A stretch of DNA of 64,000 nucleotides from Xanthocytophaga flava (GCA_030068525.1 JASJOS010000016.1:124001-188000); one strand, 5' to 3'. Numbered from the stretch's first letter, positions 43,481 to 54,318 are shown. The notes: generated by a model from the letters alone, not told the origin. Numbers and translations: made by a program.

Positions 43481-46147
43481 ATGGAAAACATACCACAGCC
43501 ACCTAAATGGGTTGATCGCATTGTCAAATGGCGTTTATCTGACTCTGACTATGAAGATATGCTGGGCGATATGCATGAGCTATATGAGATATGGGTTGCT
43601 GAAATGGGTGTAAGGAATGCACGCTTTCAGTATCTACGTCAGGCAATGGGATTCATACGACCATTACCAGTCAGAATACAAAAGCAATTGCCAGAACTTC
43701 CGCCTTCTCCGATACACACATCGTTTAATCCAAATCCAATGAGTATGCTTCGTAACTATTTTAAAGTCACATTTCGGAATCTGACCCGAAACAAAGGATA
43801 TTCCTTTATCAACATTGGTGGACTTGCTATAGGAATGGCTGTAGCTATGCTTATTGGACTATGGGTCTATGATGAAATATCATTTAATTCATATCATAAA
43901 AATCATCATTCTATTGCTCGGGTACTTCGAAACGGTACTGCCAATGGAGAAACATTTACAGTACAATACTTACCCTATTCCCTAGGAGAAGAGCTCAGAA
44001 CCAAGTATGGTGCTAATTTTAAACAGGTTCTTATGGCCTGGGCTGTGCAGGATCATATTCTTTCTGTTGGAGATAAAGTGCTTTCACAGAAAGGCGAATT
44101 TATTGATGCTAGTGCACCGGAAGTATTTTCCCTGAAAATGTTAAAAGGAAACTACAATGGATTAAAAGATCCCCATTCGATTTTTCTCTCTGAGTCGTTT
44201 GCCAAGGCCTTATTTGGGGGACAAGATCCTATGGGAAAGGTATTGCAGATCAAGAATTACAGTGCAATGGAGGTAAAGGTAACAGGTGTGTACAAAGATC
44301 TTCCTCACAATTCACATTTTGCCGGAGTTCAGTTTTTTGCACCTTGGGATTTGTTTGTATCCGTTAATTCCTGGATGACTACACAAGGGTTTAAAAATAA
44401 CTTTCTGGATATCTATGTACAGCTTGCTCCTCACACTACATTCGAAAAAGCTTCTCTTTCCATCAAAGATGCTATTCTAAATAATATCAGAGATGATAAA
44501 GAATATGTGAGTTTCAATCCGCAGATCTTTTTGCATCCAATGGACAAATGGCATCTTTATTCTGAATGGAAAAATGGAGCAAACATAGGAGGGATGATAC
44601 AATATGTATGGTTATTTGGCATTATCGGAGCATTTGTATTGATACTGGCCTGTATCAATTTCATGAACCTATCCACTGCCCGTTCTGAAAAACGTGCCAA
44701 AGAAGTGGGCGTTCGTAAAGCTATTGGTTCTGAGCGAACACAGTTAATCTGGCAGTTTTTTAGCGAGTCGTTTCTTATTGTAATATTGGCCTTTGTGATT
44801 TGTTTAGGTCTGGCAAGCATCGCTATTGGTTTCTTTAATGATTTGGCTGACAAGCAGATTGTCATGCCTTGGAGTAATACATGGTTTTGGCTGATCTCAC
44901 TGATATTTATTTTGTTTACAGGCCTGATTGCAGGTAGTTATCCTGCTCTGTATTTATCTTCCTTCCATCCGGTTAAGGTATTAAAAGGAACATTTCGGGT
45001 AGGAAGATTTGCCTCTACTCCACGTAAAGTACTGGTTGTTGCACAATTTACAGTTTCTGTTACGCTTGTTATAGGAACCTTGATTGTGTATCAGCAAATC
45101 CAGTATGCTAAGAACAGACCTGTTGGGTATAAGCGGGATGGTCTCCTGATGGTTCAAATGAAGACAGCCGAATTCTATACTAAGTATGATGCAATTAAAG
45201 ATGAATTAAACAGGACAGGAGTTGTTGCTGAAATGGCTCAATCTTCCAGCCCTGTTACAAATATCTGGTCAAGTAACGGCGGATTCTCCTGGCGAGGCAA
45301 AAATCCTTCTTTACAGACGGATTTTGCAACGTTGACAGTTGCTCCTACCTATGGTAAAACAGTAGGGTGGCAATTTGTAGCTGGTCGTGATTTTTCTCAG
45401 GAACTTGCCAGCGACTCTACCGGATTTGTGATCAATGAAGCTGCATTGAAGTTTATAGGACTGAAACAACCTATTGGAGAAGTTGTTACCTGGGCACCTT
45501 CTGGTAGTGAAGCAAAGAACTATCGCATTATTGGTGTTATAAAAGATATGGTGATGGTTTCTCCTTTTGACCAAGCGGTCCCTACTGTTTTTTATCTGGA
45601 TGGAAATCTGAACTGGATCAATATCAGATTTACCCCTCATGCAAATACCAGTGAAGCATTGAGTAAGATAGAAGCTGTTTTTAAGAAATTCGTCCCTTCC
45701 GCTCCATTCAACTATACATTTGCCGATCAGGAATATGCATTGAAATTTGCAGCAGAAGAACAAATAGGAACATTGGCCTCTGTATTTGCAAGTCTGGCCA
45801 TTTTCATCTCCTGTTTAGGTTTATTCGGATTAGCTTCATTTGTGGCTGAACAACGTACAAAAGAAATTGGTATCCGCAAAGTATTAGGAGCCACTATCCT
45901 CAGTCTATGGCAATTACTTTCTAGGGAGTTTATTGTATTAGTATTGATTGCTTTTGCGATTGCTACTCCTTTAGCCTGGTATTTTCTGAATGATTGGCTG
46001 GCAAAGTATCAGTATCATACTCGGATATCCTGGTGGATTTTTGCAGTGACAGGTATGGGGGCTTTGCTGATTACCTTGCTAACCGTGAGTTTCCAGGCTA
46101 TCAAAGCAGCACTTATTAATCCAGTGAAGAGTTTGAGAAACGAGTAA
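43481..46147 (+). CDS. FtsX/MacB-type duplicated permease, copy 1
   Basis: An 888-residue inner-membrane protein made of a cytoplasmic prefix (1-75, with DMLGDMHELYEIW), a transmembrane helix (108-130), a periplasmic MacB-type core domain, a three-helix FtsX unit (about 375-500), then a second helix, second periplasmic domain and second FtsX unit (about 770-885). This doubled layout equals the so-called orphan duplicated permeases. The FtsX units carry INFMNLSTARSEKRAKEVGVRK-type coupling helices (in parts, INFMNLSTARS and KRAKEVGVRK) and SFVAEQRTKEIGIRKVLGA. It should need an ATPase to work, but none is encoded nearby. Likely function: export of a small molecule or peptide, or envelope stress; substrate unknown. 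Confidence 0.9.
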   Translation: MENIPQPPKWVDRIVKWRLSDSDYEDMLGDMHELYEIWVAEMGVRNARFQYLRQAMGFIRPLPVRIQKQLPELPPSPIHTSFNPNPMSMLRNYFKVTFRNLTRNKGYSFINIGGLAIGMAVAMLIGLWVYDEISFNSYHKNHHSIARVLRNGTANGETFTVQYLPYSLGEELRTKYGANFKQVLMAWAVQDHILSVGDKVLSQKGEFIDASAPEVFSLKMLKGNYNGLKDPHSIFLSESFAKALFGGQDPMGKVLQIKNYSAMEVKVTGVYKDLPHNSHFAGVQFFAPWDLFVSVNSWMTTQGFKNNFLDIYVQLAPHTTFEKASLSIKDAILNNIRDDKEYVSFNPQIFLHPMDKWHLYSEWKNGANIGGMIQYVWLFGIIGAFVLILACINFMNLSTARSEKRAKEVGVRKAIGSERTQLIWQFFSESFLIVILAFVICLGLASIAIGFFNDLADKQIVMPWSNTWFWLISLIFILFTGLIAGSYPALYLSSFHPVKVLKGTFRVGRFASTPRKVLVVAQFTVSVTLVIGTLIVYQQIQYAKNRPVGYKRDGLLMVQMKTAEFYTKYDAIKDELNRTGVVAEMAQSSSPVTNIWSSNGGFSWRGKNPSLQTDFATLTVAPTYGKTVGWQFVAGRDFSQELASDSTGFVINEAALKFIGLKQPIGEVVTWAPSGSEAKNYRIIGVIKDMVMVSPFDQAVPTVFYLDGNLNWINIRFTPHANTSEALSKIEAVFKKFVPSAPFNYTFADQEYALKFAAEEQIGTLASVFASLAIFISCLGLFGLASFVAEQRTKEIGIRKVLGATILSLWQLLSREFIVLVLIAFAIATPLAWYFLNDWLAKYQYHTRISWWIFAVTGMGALLITLLTVSFQAIKAALINPVKSLRNE

Positions 46148-46190
46148 AAGAGAAATAGAATTTCTTTAGCAAACTAACTTACCTATACCC

Positions 46191-48854
46191 ATGAGTTCTG
46201 AACAAAAACCACAGCCTCCCCGATGGGTACAAAGGTTGCTTCAGTATCGCTTACCTACAGGATTGTCTGAAGAGGTTCAGGGCGATCTGGATGAACTCTT
46301 TGACTTGTGGGTAGATGAATTTGGTATTCAAAAAGCTCGCTGGAAATACATTGGGCAGGTTCTCGGATTTCTCAGACCCTTGCCAGAAAGAAAACAATCC
46401 TATATACCAAGAGATGTTTTGCCATCATCTCTTTTAACTACACCCTCACCTATAACTCAGATAAGTATGTTCCGTAACTACTTCAAAATCGCCTTTAGGA
46501 ATCTGACCCGCAACAAAGGATATTCTTTTATCAACATTGGTGGACTCGCTATAGGGATGGCTGTAGCTATGCTTATTGGGTTATGGATTTATGACGAAGT
46601 TTCGTTTGATAGATATCATAAAAACTATGATCGCATTGCACAAGTAGTACAAAATCAGACTATTGATGGACGAGTGCAAACCTGGCTGGGACAGGCAATG
46701 CAATTAGGACCTGCCATTGAAAGTTCTTATGGAAATTACTTCAAACATATAGTCCGAACTTCATGGCCTGGCGATCATATCCTTAAGACTGGAGATAAGA
46801 CACTGGTGAAGAGTGGTATGTATATGGAACCAGGTGGTCCGGAAATGCTTAGTCTGGTTAAGATAAGAGGATCGATGGATGGTTTAAAAGATCCTTATTC
46901 TATCTTATTATCTGAGACTGTTGCTCAAGCTATTTTTGGAGATTCAGATCCTATAGGGAGGTTAATAAAAATTGACAATAAGATGGATGTAAAGGTAACA
47001 GGAGTATATAAAGATCTTCCTGTCAATTCTACATTTGCTAACATAACTTTCATTGCTCCCTGGGATCTGCTTATTAGTAGTGAGAACCTGAAAGACAAGG
47101 TAGGGTGGGGGAATAGCTGGTTCCAGACATTTGTACAAGTTTCTGATAAAGTGGACATGAATCAGGTTTCTGAAAAGATTAAGTACGTGAAGCGGGATAA
47201 TATAAAAGTGGATAGAGACGATCTTCGGTTTAAACCAGAGATGTTTCTGCATCCTATGAGCCAGTGGCATTTGTATTCAGAATTCGAAAATGGTGTCAGT
47301 GTAGGAGGAAAGATTCGGTTTATATGGTTATTTGGCATTATCGGAGCATTTGTATTGATACTGGCCTGTATCAATTTCATGAACCTATCCACTGCCCGTT
47401 CTGAAAAACGTGCCAAAGAAGTGGGTGTTCGTAAAGTTGTCGGTTCTGAGCGTGGTCAGTTAATCAGTCAGTTTTTAGGTGAATCGCTACTGGTGGCATT
47501 TTTTGCTCTGGTTATTGCAATACTTTTGGTAGTCCTTACTTTGCCTTTGTTTAATGAGATAGCAGATAAAAAGATATCCATTTTATGGGTAAGTCCCTGG
47601 TTCTGGCTGTCGTGTATAATTTTTTGTTTGTTTACAGGTCTGATTGCAGGTAGTTATCCTGCTCTGTATTTATCTTCCTTCCATCCGGTTAAGGTATTAA
47701 AAGGAACATTTCGGGTAGGAAGATTTGCTGCTGCTCCACGTAAAGTGCTGGTCGTGTTGCAGTTTACTGTCTCAGTATTTTTGATTGTAGGCACCTTGGT
47801 TGTATTTCGGCAGATTCAGTTTGTGAAAGATAGACCACTAGGTTATGACCGAAACGGGCTGTTGACTATTCCTATGAAAACTCAGGAGAGCCATGATCAT
47901 TATAACGCTTTCCAAAATGATTTAATGAACACCAGGATGGTGAGTTCAATGGCACAATCCGAAAGTGCTATTACAAACGCATGGGTTACCAACGGAGGAT
48001 TTCAATGGAAAGGAAAAGATCCAGGTTTACAGGATGAGATTGTCACCGTAGGAGTTACCCATCATTTTGGAAAGACAGTAGACTGGAAGATAAAGTCAGG
48101 AAGAGATTTCTCAGAGGCATTCTCTACAGATTCTTCCGGATTTATCCTCAATGAAGCGGCTGTAAAATACATGGGATTTAAACAACCTCTTGGAGAAGTA
48201 GTCAAGGCATTTGGAGGACAGTATACTGTCATAGGAGTGGTAAAAGATATGGTTACCCAATCTATCTATGATCCCGTTCGGCCAACAATTTTCTATATTG
48301 ATACCTTCAAACGACTAAGCTTGATTGATATTAAAATCAGCCCGCAAGCCAATACGTCTCAAGCTATTGATAAAATTAAAATGTTGTTTCTGAAACACAA
48401 TCCCGCTACTCCTTTTGACTATCGATTCGCAGATGAAGAGTTTGCTGCTAAATACAAGGAAGAAGAACGTATAGGTAAACTAGCCTCTATATTTGCTACG
48501 TTAGCCATTTTCATCTCCTGTTTAGGTTTATTCGGATTAGCTTCATTTGTGGCTGAGCAGCGCACAAAAGAAATAGGCATTCGTAAGGTATTAGGAGCTA
48601 CAGTGATCAGCCTATGGCAATTACTTTCCAGAGAATTTGTATGGCTAGTGTTGATCGCCTTTATAATTGCTACACCTCTAACCTGGTATTTCCTCAATAG
48701 TTGGTTACAGGATTATCAATATCGTACCAACATTCCCGGATGGATCTTTGCCGCCACTGGGTTGGGTCTTCTCTTGATTACCTTATTGACAGTAAGTTTC
48801 CAAGCTGTTAAGGCGGCTTTAATCAATCCAGTGAAGAGTCTGAGAAATGAGTAA
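46191..48854 (+). CDS. FtsX/MacB-type duplicated permease, copy 2
   Basis: An 887-residue paralogue with the same prefix/PCD/FtsX/PCD/FtsX order as copy 1, 43 bp after it. The prefix reads PPRWVQRLLQYRLPTGLSEE and is closest to copy 4, while the FtsX units are closest to copy 1. Runs of identical DNA are shared with copy 1 at 47323-47425 (103 bp) and 47640-47728 (89 bp), and with copy 4 at 46237-46312 (76 bp). The periplasmic domains have diverged much more, so ligand or partner specificity may differ. Frame fully intact. Confidence 0.9.
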   Translation: MSSEQKPQPPRWVQRLLQYRLPTGLSEEVQGDLDELFDLWVDEFGIQKARWKYIGQVLGFLRPLPERKQSYIPRDVLPSSLLTTPSPITQISMFRNYFKIAFRNLTRNKGYSFINIGGLAIGMAVAMLIGLWIYDEVSFDRYHKNYDRIAQVVQNQTIDGRVQTWLGQAMQLGPAIESSYGNYFKHIVRTSWPGDHILKTGDKTLVKSGMYMEPGGPEMLSLVKIRGSMDGLKDPYSILLSETVAQAIFGDSDPIGRLIKIDNKMDVKVTGVYKDLPVNSTFANITFIAPWDLLISSENLKDKVGWGNSWFQTFVQVSDKVDMNQVSEKIKYVKRDNIKVDRDDLRFKPEMFLHPMSQWHLYSEFENGVSVGGKIRFIWLFGIIGAFVLILACINFMNLSTARSEKRAKEVGVRKVVGSERGQLISQFLGESLLVAFFALVIAILLVVLTLPLFNEIADKKISILWVSPWFWLSCIIFCLFTGLIAGSYPALYLSSFHPVKVLKGTFRVGRFAAAPRKVLVVLQFTVSVFLIVGTLVVFRQIQFVKDRPLGYDRNGLLTIPMKTQESHDHYNAFQNDLMNTRMVSSMAQSESAITNAWVTNGGFQWKGKDPGLQDEIVTVGVTHHFGKTVDWKIKSGRDFSEAFSTDSSGFILNEAAVKYMGFKQPLGEVVKAFGGQYTVIGVVKDMVTQSIYDPVRPTIFYIDTFKRLSLIDIKISPQANTSQAIDKIKMLFLKHNPATPFDYRFADEEFAAKYKEEERIGKLASIFATLAIFISCLGLFGLASFVAEQRTKEIGIRKVLGATVISLWQLLSREFVWLVLIAFIIATPLTWYFLNSWLQDYQYRTNIPGWIFAATGLGLLLITLLTVSFQAVKAALINPVKSLRNE

Positions 48855-48884
48855 TTACAGACAATGCTTCTAAGCAATTGTATT

Positions 48885-51578
48885 ATGGCGCATGAACACA
48901 AACCACAGCCACCTCTTTGGGCGCAAAGATTACTTCATTTCCGTTTGTCTGAGGGCTTATCCGAAGAGATACAAGGTGATCTGGATGAACTTTTTGACCT
49001 ATGGGTAGAGGAAATGGGTATTCAGAAAGCTCGCTGGAAATACATTGGGCAGGTTCTCGGATTTCTCAGACCCTTACCGGAAAGAAAAGAGCAGTATGTA
49101 CAAATCAGGAATGGAAAATTGCCACCTGCACAAATAGACGTATCATCCAACTCACTCCAAACTTTTAAGGTTATGCTACAAAACTATATCAAAATCGCCT
49201 GGCGTAATTTGCTTCGCAATCGAACTTCATCGGCTGTTAATATCATCGGGTTAGCTGTTGGGATGGCTACTTGTTTATTACTTGTGTTGTTTGTTTTGAG
49301 CGAATTAAGTTATGATCGCTATCATACAAATTCAAAGCAGATGTATCGGATGACCATGCATGGACAAATGGGTGGAAAAGAAATCAATACAGCCTTTGTT
49401 AGTGCTCTTGCTGGTATTGTACTGGCAAAAGAATATTCTGGGGTTGAGGCGGTGACTCGTTTACGAACAGAGGGTTCTTTTATTATTAAGTCAGGCAATG
49501 AAAGCTTTAAGGAAGAACATGTAGCCTTTGTTGATTCCAACTTCTTTCAGTTTTTTACCATTCCGTTAGTGAAGGGAAACATAAGAACAGCTCTGACAGA
49601 ACCTAATGCTTTGGTTATATCAGAGACAATAGCACATAAATATTTTGGCAACGAAGATCCTATTGGAAAAAGCCTGACTTTAGGAAGGATGGGATTATTT
49701 AAGATAAGTGGTGTGTGTAAAGATGTGCCAACTAACACCCACTTTCATTATGATTTCTTTGGCTCTTTTCTTTCTATCAATCCTGGCAATAAATGGTTAA
49801 ACAGTGGTGCCTACACCTATTTAAAGATAGAGGAAGGATACCCGATTGATAAACTACGTACTCAGAGTGCAAAAATGGTCGAAAAATACATCGGTCCGGA
49901 AATCAAAGAGTTTGTAGGAATTGATCTGAAAGAATTTATAAAGACTGGTAATCGGATCGGGTTTAACTTTCAGCCTGTTACAGATATTCATTTGCATTCA
50001 GATCTGGAGGGAGAGCTGGAAGCCAATGGGAATATTAGTTATGTGTATATCTTTTCTGTAATAGCAGGTTTTATTCTGTTGCTTGCCTCCATCAATTTTA
50101 TGAATCTTTCTACGGCGGGTTCTTCTGCCAGAGCCAGAGAAGTTGGGGTGCGAAAAGTGCTTGGTTCAGTACAAAGACAACTCATTGGTCAATTTCTGAC
50201 AGAGTCTGTCCTACTGGTATTTCTGTCATTGGGTGTTGCTTTGGGGTTAGTGCTTCTGTTGTTACCAGGGTTTAATCAGTTATCCGGAAAACAATTTGGT
50301 ATACTAACATTGGCAAGTGGCTGGATGCTACCTGGTATCATACTGTCTGCATTATGTCTGGGATTGATTGCGGGTAGTTATCCTGCTTTATTCCTATCTT
50401 CTTTTGCACCCATACAAGTACTGAAAGGGAAGTTGCAAACAGGATTAAAGACAGGAGGGTTACGAAATGTTTTGGTTACCATTCAGTTTGTGGTTTCAGT
50501 CTGTATGATTATCGGAACCATTGTTGTATATCAGCAATTGCATTTTATACAAAGTAAAAAAATAGGCTTTGACAAAGAGCAAGTTCTGGTCATAAACGAT
50601 ACCTATGTATTGAAGTCCGGGATCAATTCCTTTAAGAATGAAATCGAAAAGCTGGCTTCTGTAGAACGAGTAAGTCTGGCTGGGTATTTACCTGCAGGAA
50701 GTTCCAGTTGGGGTGTTGAAGGGATAAAAATAGAGAACCATGCTTCGCAGTCAGAAGTTTTTAGGTCAAAAGCATATTGGATTGATGAAGACTATTTGCC
50801 TACGCTGGGTATCCAACTAGCTCAGGGACGCAATTTCTCGAAGGATTTTCCTTCTGATAGTGCTGGTGCACTCATTAATGAAACTGCTGCTCATATCTAT
50901 GGACTTAAGAATCCAATTGGTACAAGAATTTCAACTGTAGGAGACAGAAGTAATACCTATACCATCGTTGGCGTAGTAAAAGATTTTCACTTTGAATCAA
51001 TGCACCAGCAGATTACTCCAATGGTGATATTTTATGGAGGGGACAACGGGCAGATTGCCATTCGATTGAAAACATCTAATATCCCTGATCTTTTGTCTCA
51101 GATTGAAGAAAGATGGAAAAAGTATTCTGATAATCCATTTTCGTATTCTTTTCTGGATGACAGATTCAATGCCATTTATAGTTCAGAACAACGCATTGGT
51201 AAATTGTTTGGCATATTTGCTGGCCTAGCTATTTTTATAGCCTGCCTTGGTCTTTACGGTTTGGCGTGGTTTGTAGCTGAACAACGTACCAAAGAGATTG
51301 GAATTCGCAAGGTGCTGGGAGCTACAGTATCCAGTATTGTAGTCTTACTCTCCAGAGATTTTATAAAGCTGGTAATCATTGCTATGCTTATAGCTACTCC
51401 AATTGCCTGGTATGGTATGCATCAATGGTTACAGGATTTTGCCTACCATATTGATCTTCAATGGTGGATCTTTGTAGTAGCAGGCTTGCTGGCTATAAGT
51501 ATTGCATTGTTCACAGTGAGTTTTCAATCCATTAAAGCTGCTTTAACCAATCCTGTGAAGAGTCTGAGAAACGATTAA
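48885..51578 (+). CDS. FtsX/MacB-type duplicated permease, copy 3
   Basis: An 897-residue paralogue starting 30 bp after copy 2. The ATG at 48885 aligns with the other copies (MAHEHKPQPPLWAQRLL); an ATG seven codons upstream is in frame but unneeded. The prefix shares a roughly 50-bp identical DNA stretch with copy 2 (from about 49028). The first transmembrane unit reads TSSAVNIIGLAVGMATCLLL and differs from copies 1-2, and the coupling helix has AGSSARAREVGVRKVLG. The end segment, including EIGIRKVLGATVSSIVVLLS, is shared with copy 4. Confidence 0.9.
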   Translation: MAHEHKPQPPLWAQRLLHFRLSEGLSEEIQGDLDELFDLWVEEMGIQKARWKYIGQVLGFLRPLPERKEQYVQIRNGKLPPAQIDVSSNSLQTFKVMLQNYIKIAWRNLLRNRTSSAVNIIGLAVGMATCLLLVLFVLSELSYDRYHTNSKQMYRMTMHGQMGGKEINTAFVSALAGIVLAKEYSGVEAVTRLRTEGSFIIKSGNESFKEEHVAFVDSNFFQFFTIPLVKGNIRTALTEPNALVISETIAHKYFGNEDPIGKSLTLGRMGLFKISGVCKDVPTNTHFHYDFFGSFLSINPGNKWLNSGAYTYLKIEEGYPIDKLRTQSAKMVEKYIGPEIKEFVGIDLKEFIKTGNRIGFNFQPVTDIHLHSDLEGELEANGNISYVYIFSVIAGFILLLASINFMNLSTAGSSARAREVGVRKVLGSVQRQLIGQFLTESVLLVFLSLGVALGLVLLLLPGFNQLSGKQFGILTLASGWMLPGIILSALCLGLIAGSYPALFLSSFAPIQVLKGKLQTGLKTGGLRNVLVTIQFVVSVCMIIGTIVVYQQLHFIQSKKIGFDKEQVLVINDTYVLKSGINSFKNEIEKLASVERVSLAGYLPAGSSSWGVEGIKIENHASQSEVFRSKAYWIDEDYLPTLGIQLAQGRNFSKDFPSDSAGALINETAAHIYGLKNPIGTRISTVGDRSNTYTIVGVVKDFHFESMHQQITPMVIFYGGDNGQIAIRLKTSNIPDLLSQIEERWKKYSDNPFSYSFLDDRFNAIYSSEQRIGKLFGIFAGLAIFIACLGLYGLAWFVAEQRTKEIGIRKVLGATVSSIVVLLSRDFIKLVIIAMLIATPIAWYGMHQWLQDFAYHIDLQWWIFVVAGLLAISIALFTVSFQSIKAALTNPVKSLRND

Positions 51579-51619
51579 TAAGAGTGGTCCTTTGTTTCTG
51601 AAATACTATATCTATATCC

Positions 51620-54292
51620 ATGAATTGTGAACACAAACCAACTCCACCTCTTTGGGTACAGAAGCTGCTTCAGTATCGCTTACCTACAGGATTGTCTGAA
51701 GAGGTTCAGGGCGATCTGGATGAACTCTTTGACTTGTGGGTGGAGGAAATGGGTGTTCCGAAAGCTCGCTGGAGATACATTAGACAGGCACTTGGATTTC
51801 TCAGACCCTTACCGGAAAGAAAAGATTATTATATGCCAACCAGAGGTAATATGCCTCCACCACTTTTAACTACATACTCATCCATAAATCAAATAGGTAT
51901 GCTACGCAACTATATCCGCTTTGCCTGGAGAAATCTTGCAGGCAATAAAGTATTTTCTGCTATCAACATTCTGGGACTAGCTTTGGGCATCGCTACCTGT
52001 CTGACGGTTGCTTTACTTGTGATTCATGAGGAGAGTTATGATAGTTATCATTCCAAAAGAGAGAGAATCTTTCGGGTTGAGGGCCGAAATGTTAGAGAAG
52101 GGCATACCTATCCGGGTAATTATACAGGATTAGTGCATGCCTTGCGTAATGATATACCAGAAATCGAGGTTGTAGTACCTATGTACAAAAGGGGTGGTGT
52201 AACTATTCAGGAACCCATATCTGGAAAATTGTTTAAGGAACCAGTTGTATTTGCTGGAAATGAGTTATTTCGAACCTTTGACTATACATGGATTGCTGGT
52301 AATCCTAAAACTGGCTTGTCTCAGCCTAATACTATAGTCGTAACCCGTTCACAAGCTGAAAAAATATTTGGCACAACTCAGGTATTAGGTAAGATACTAC
52401 AATATGATAGCAAACACAATTTGATGATAGTAGGCATAGTGGAAGATTATCCTGTTACAACGAGCTTTCCGTTTGATATGTTAATCTCATTTGCATCTAT
52501 TTCAGAGATAATGCCTGATTTTGACCTTAACAAATGGAATGGCTGGGGGGATGATTTTCAGATATTTGCTTTACTGAAAGAGAGTGTTGACCCACAACAG
52601 GTGAGCCGACATTTTCCTGGGATCATTACAAAATATATGGGGAAAGAAGCTGTGGCTGAAAAACAGTTTTTATTAGCTCCTCTCCATGAATTGCATTATA
52701 CATCCAGTTTCAGTGGGCACACTGCAAATCCAACATTTCTTAAGACTTTATTTTGGATAGGTATTTTTGTTTTGTGTATTGCCTGCATCAATTTTATCAA
52801 TCTGACTACTACACAGGCTATTAAACGGGCTAAGGAAATTGGAGTACGTAAGGCTGTAGGTAGTAATCGATTGGCTCTTATATATCAGTTTCTGATTGAA
52901 ACTGCACTAATTGCCGGCATTGCCATCTTGTTTGCGATTCCTATTGTATATGGCCTGTTACCTCTGATAAACTCCATTCTGGGTGTAAGGCTTTCAATTA
53001 CAGATCTGTTCTCCTGGCAGACAGGAACTATTGTAAGCTGCTTGTTTGTCGCAACCGTGTTGCTGGCAGGCGCCTATCCTGCATTCTATTTGTCGGCAAT
53101 GGCTCCAATATGGGCTCTAAGAAGCAATAATAAGACGATTACAAATCGTGGATTTACTTTACGTCAGGGGTTGGTAATAGCTCAATTTACAGTATCTCTG
53201 GTTCTCATTAGTTGTACATTGTTGATCCGGCAGCAACTTTCTTTTTTCCAGAATGCAGATCTGGGATTTAATAAAAACGCCATCCTTACAGTAGGATTAC
53301 CTGATAATAGCCCTGCAAAGCTTCAATTGTTACGTACACGGTTACTGCAGTCAGCACAGATTAAAAACGTGAGTTTTTCCTTCAACAGTGCCTCTGCAGA
53401 AAGTAACTGGATGCAAATGATGGAGTATCGACTGAAGGATACTGTGGTCCGGATTAAAACCCAGATGAAAATGGTTGATGCGAATTATATTGATACGTAT
53501 GGCATTCAGTTGCTGAAAGGAGAAGTTTTCCGTGAAGGAGATACATTGCCTAAAGTTATTGCTAACGAAATATTTCTTCATCGTATGGGGATACAACGGC
53601 CTCAGGATGCAATCGGACAGGTTGCTTTTTATGGAGATGGTCAGGAATCGGTGCCCATTATAGGTGTAGTAAAAGACTTTCATGTCAATTCCCTGCACCA
53701 AAATATTGATCCTACCTTGATGATGGTGGTTCCCAAACATTTTTATCAGGGAAGTATCAAACTGCAAAGTGAACAACTGAGTAGCCAATCTATTAAGGAA
53801 ACACTAGCATATATTGAAAAGATCTGGACTGCTACTTTTCCCAATCAACTATTTGAATATAAATTTTTGGATGATACACTAAGTCAAGCCTACCAGAACG
53901 AAATCCGTACTGAACAGATGATAGAGGTGTCTACCTTTCTGGCAATAGTGATTGCATGTCTAGGTTTGTTTGGATTAACTCTTTTTACTACACAGTCCAG
54001 AATCAAGGAAATTGGTATTCGCAAGGTGTTGGGAGCTACAGTATCCAGTATTGTAGTGTTGTTATCCAGAGATTTTGTAAAATTGGTTGCTATTGCTTTA
54101 TGTATTGCTACTCCGATTGCCTGGTATATGATGAGTCAATGGCTACAAAGCTTCGCTTTTAAGATTACGATTGTCTGGTGGGTATTTGTAGTAGCTGGTG
54201 GAGGTATACTGATTATCACTCTTATAACCGTAAGTTTTCAGGCTATCAAAGCCGCTTTAACTAATCCAGTCAAAAGTCTGAGGACAGAATAA
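51620..54292 (+). CDS. FtsX/MacB-type duplicated permease, copy 4
   Basis: An 890-residue paralogue 41 bp after copy 3 and the last of the set. Prefix near-identical to copy 2; C-terminal FtsX unit closest to copy 3. The periplasmic domains are the most divergent of the four (for example GITRRGGV-type loops differ, and INFINLTTTQAIKRAKEIG replaces the copy 1 coupling sequence). A strong hairpin follows 26 bp past the stop, closing the padR-permease operon. Confidence 0.9.
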   Translation: MNCEHKPTPPLWVQKLLQYRLPTGLSEEVQGDLDELFDLWVEEMGVPKARWRYIRQALGFLRPLPERKDYYMPTRGNMPPPLLTTYSSINQIGMLRNYIRFAWRNLAGNKVFSAINILGLALGIATCLTVALLVIHEESYDSYHSKRERIFRVEGRNVREGHTYPGNYTGLVHALRNDIPEIEVVVPMYKRGGVTIQEPISGKLFKEPVVFAGNELFRTFDYTWIAGNPKTGLSQPNTIVVTRSQAEKIFGTTQVLGKILQYDSKHNLMIVGIVEDYPVTTSFPFDMLISFASISEIMPDFDLNKWNGWGDDFQIFALLKESVDPQQVSRHFPGIITKYMGKEAVAEKQFLLAPLHELHYTSSFSGHTANPTFLKTLFWIGIFVLCIACINFINLTTTQAIKRAKEIGVRKAVGSNRLALIYQFLIETALIAGIAILFAIPIVYGLLPLINSILGVRLSITDLFSWQTGTIVSCLFVATVLLAGAYPAFYLSAMAPIWALRSNNKTITNRGFTLRQGLVIAQFTVSLVLISCTLLIRQQLSFFQNADLGFNKNAILTVGLPDNSPAKLQLLRTRLLQSAQIKNVSFSFNSASAESNWMQMMEYRLKDTVVRIKTQMKMVDANYIDTYGIQLLKGEVFREGDTLPKVIANEIFLHRMGIQRPQDAIGQVAFYGDGQESVPIIGVVKDFHVNSLHQNIDPTLMMVVPKHFYQGSIKLQSEQLSSQSIKETLAYIEKIWTATFPNQLFEYKFLDDTLSQAYQNEIRTEQMIEVSTFLAIVIACLGLFGLTLFTTQSRIKEIGIRKVLGATVSSIVVLLSRDFVKLVAIALCIATPIAWYMMSQWLQSFAFKITIVWWVFVVAGGGILIITLITVSFQAIKAALTNPVKSLRTE

Positions 54293-54318
54293 CTTTTGGG
54301 AGCAAAGGATATTTTCAA

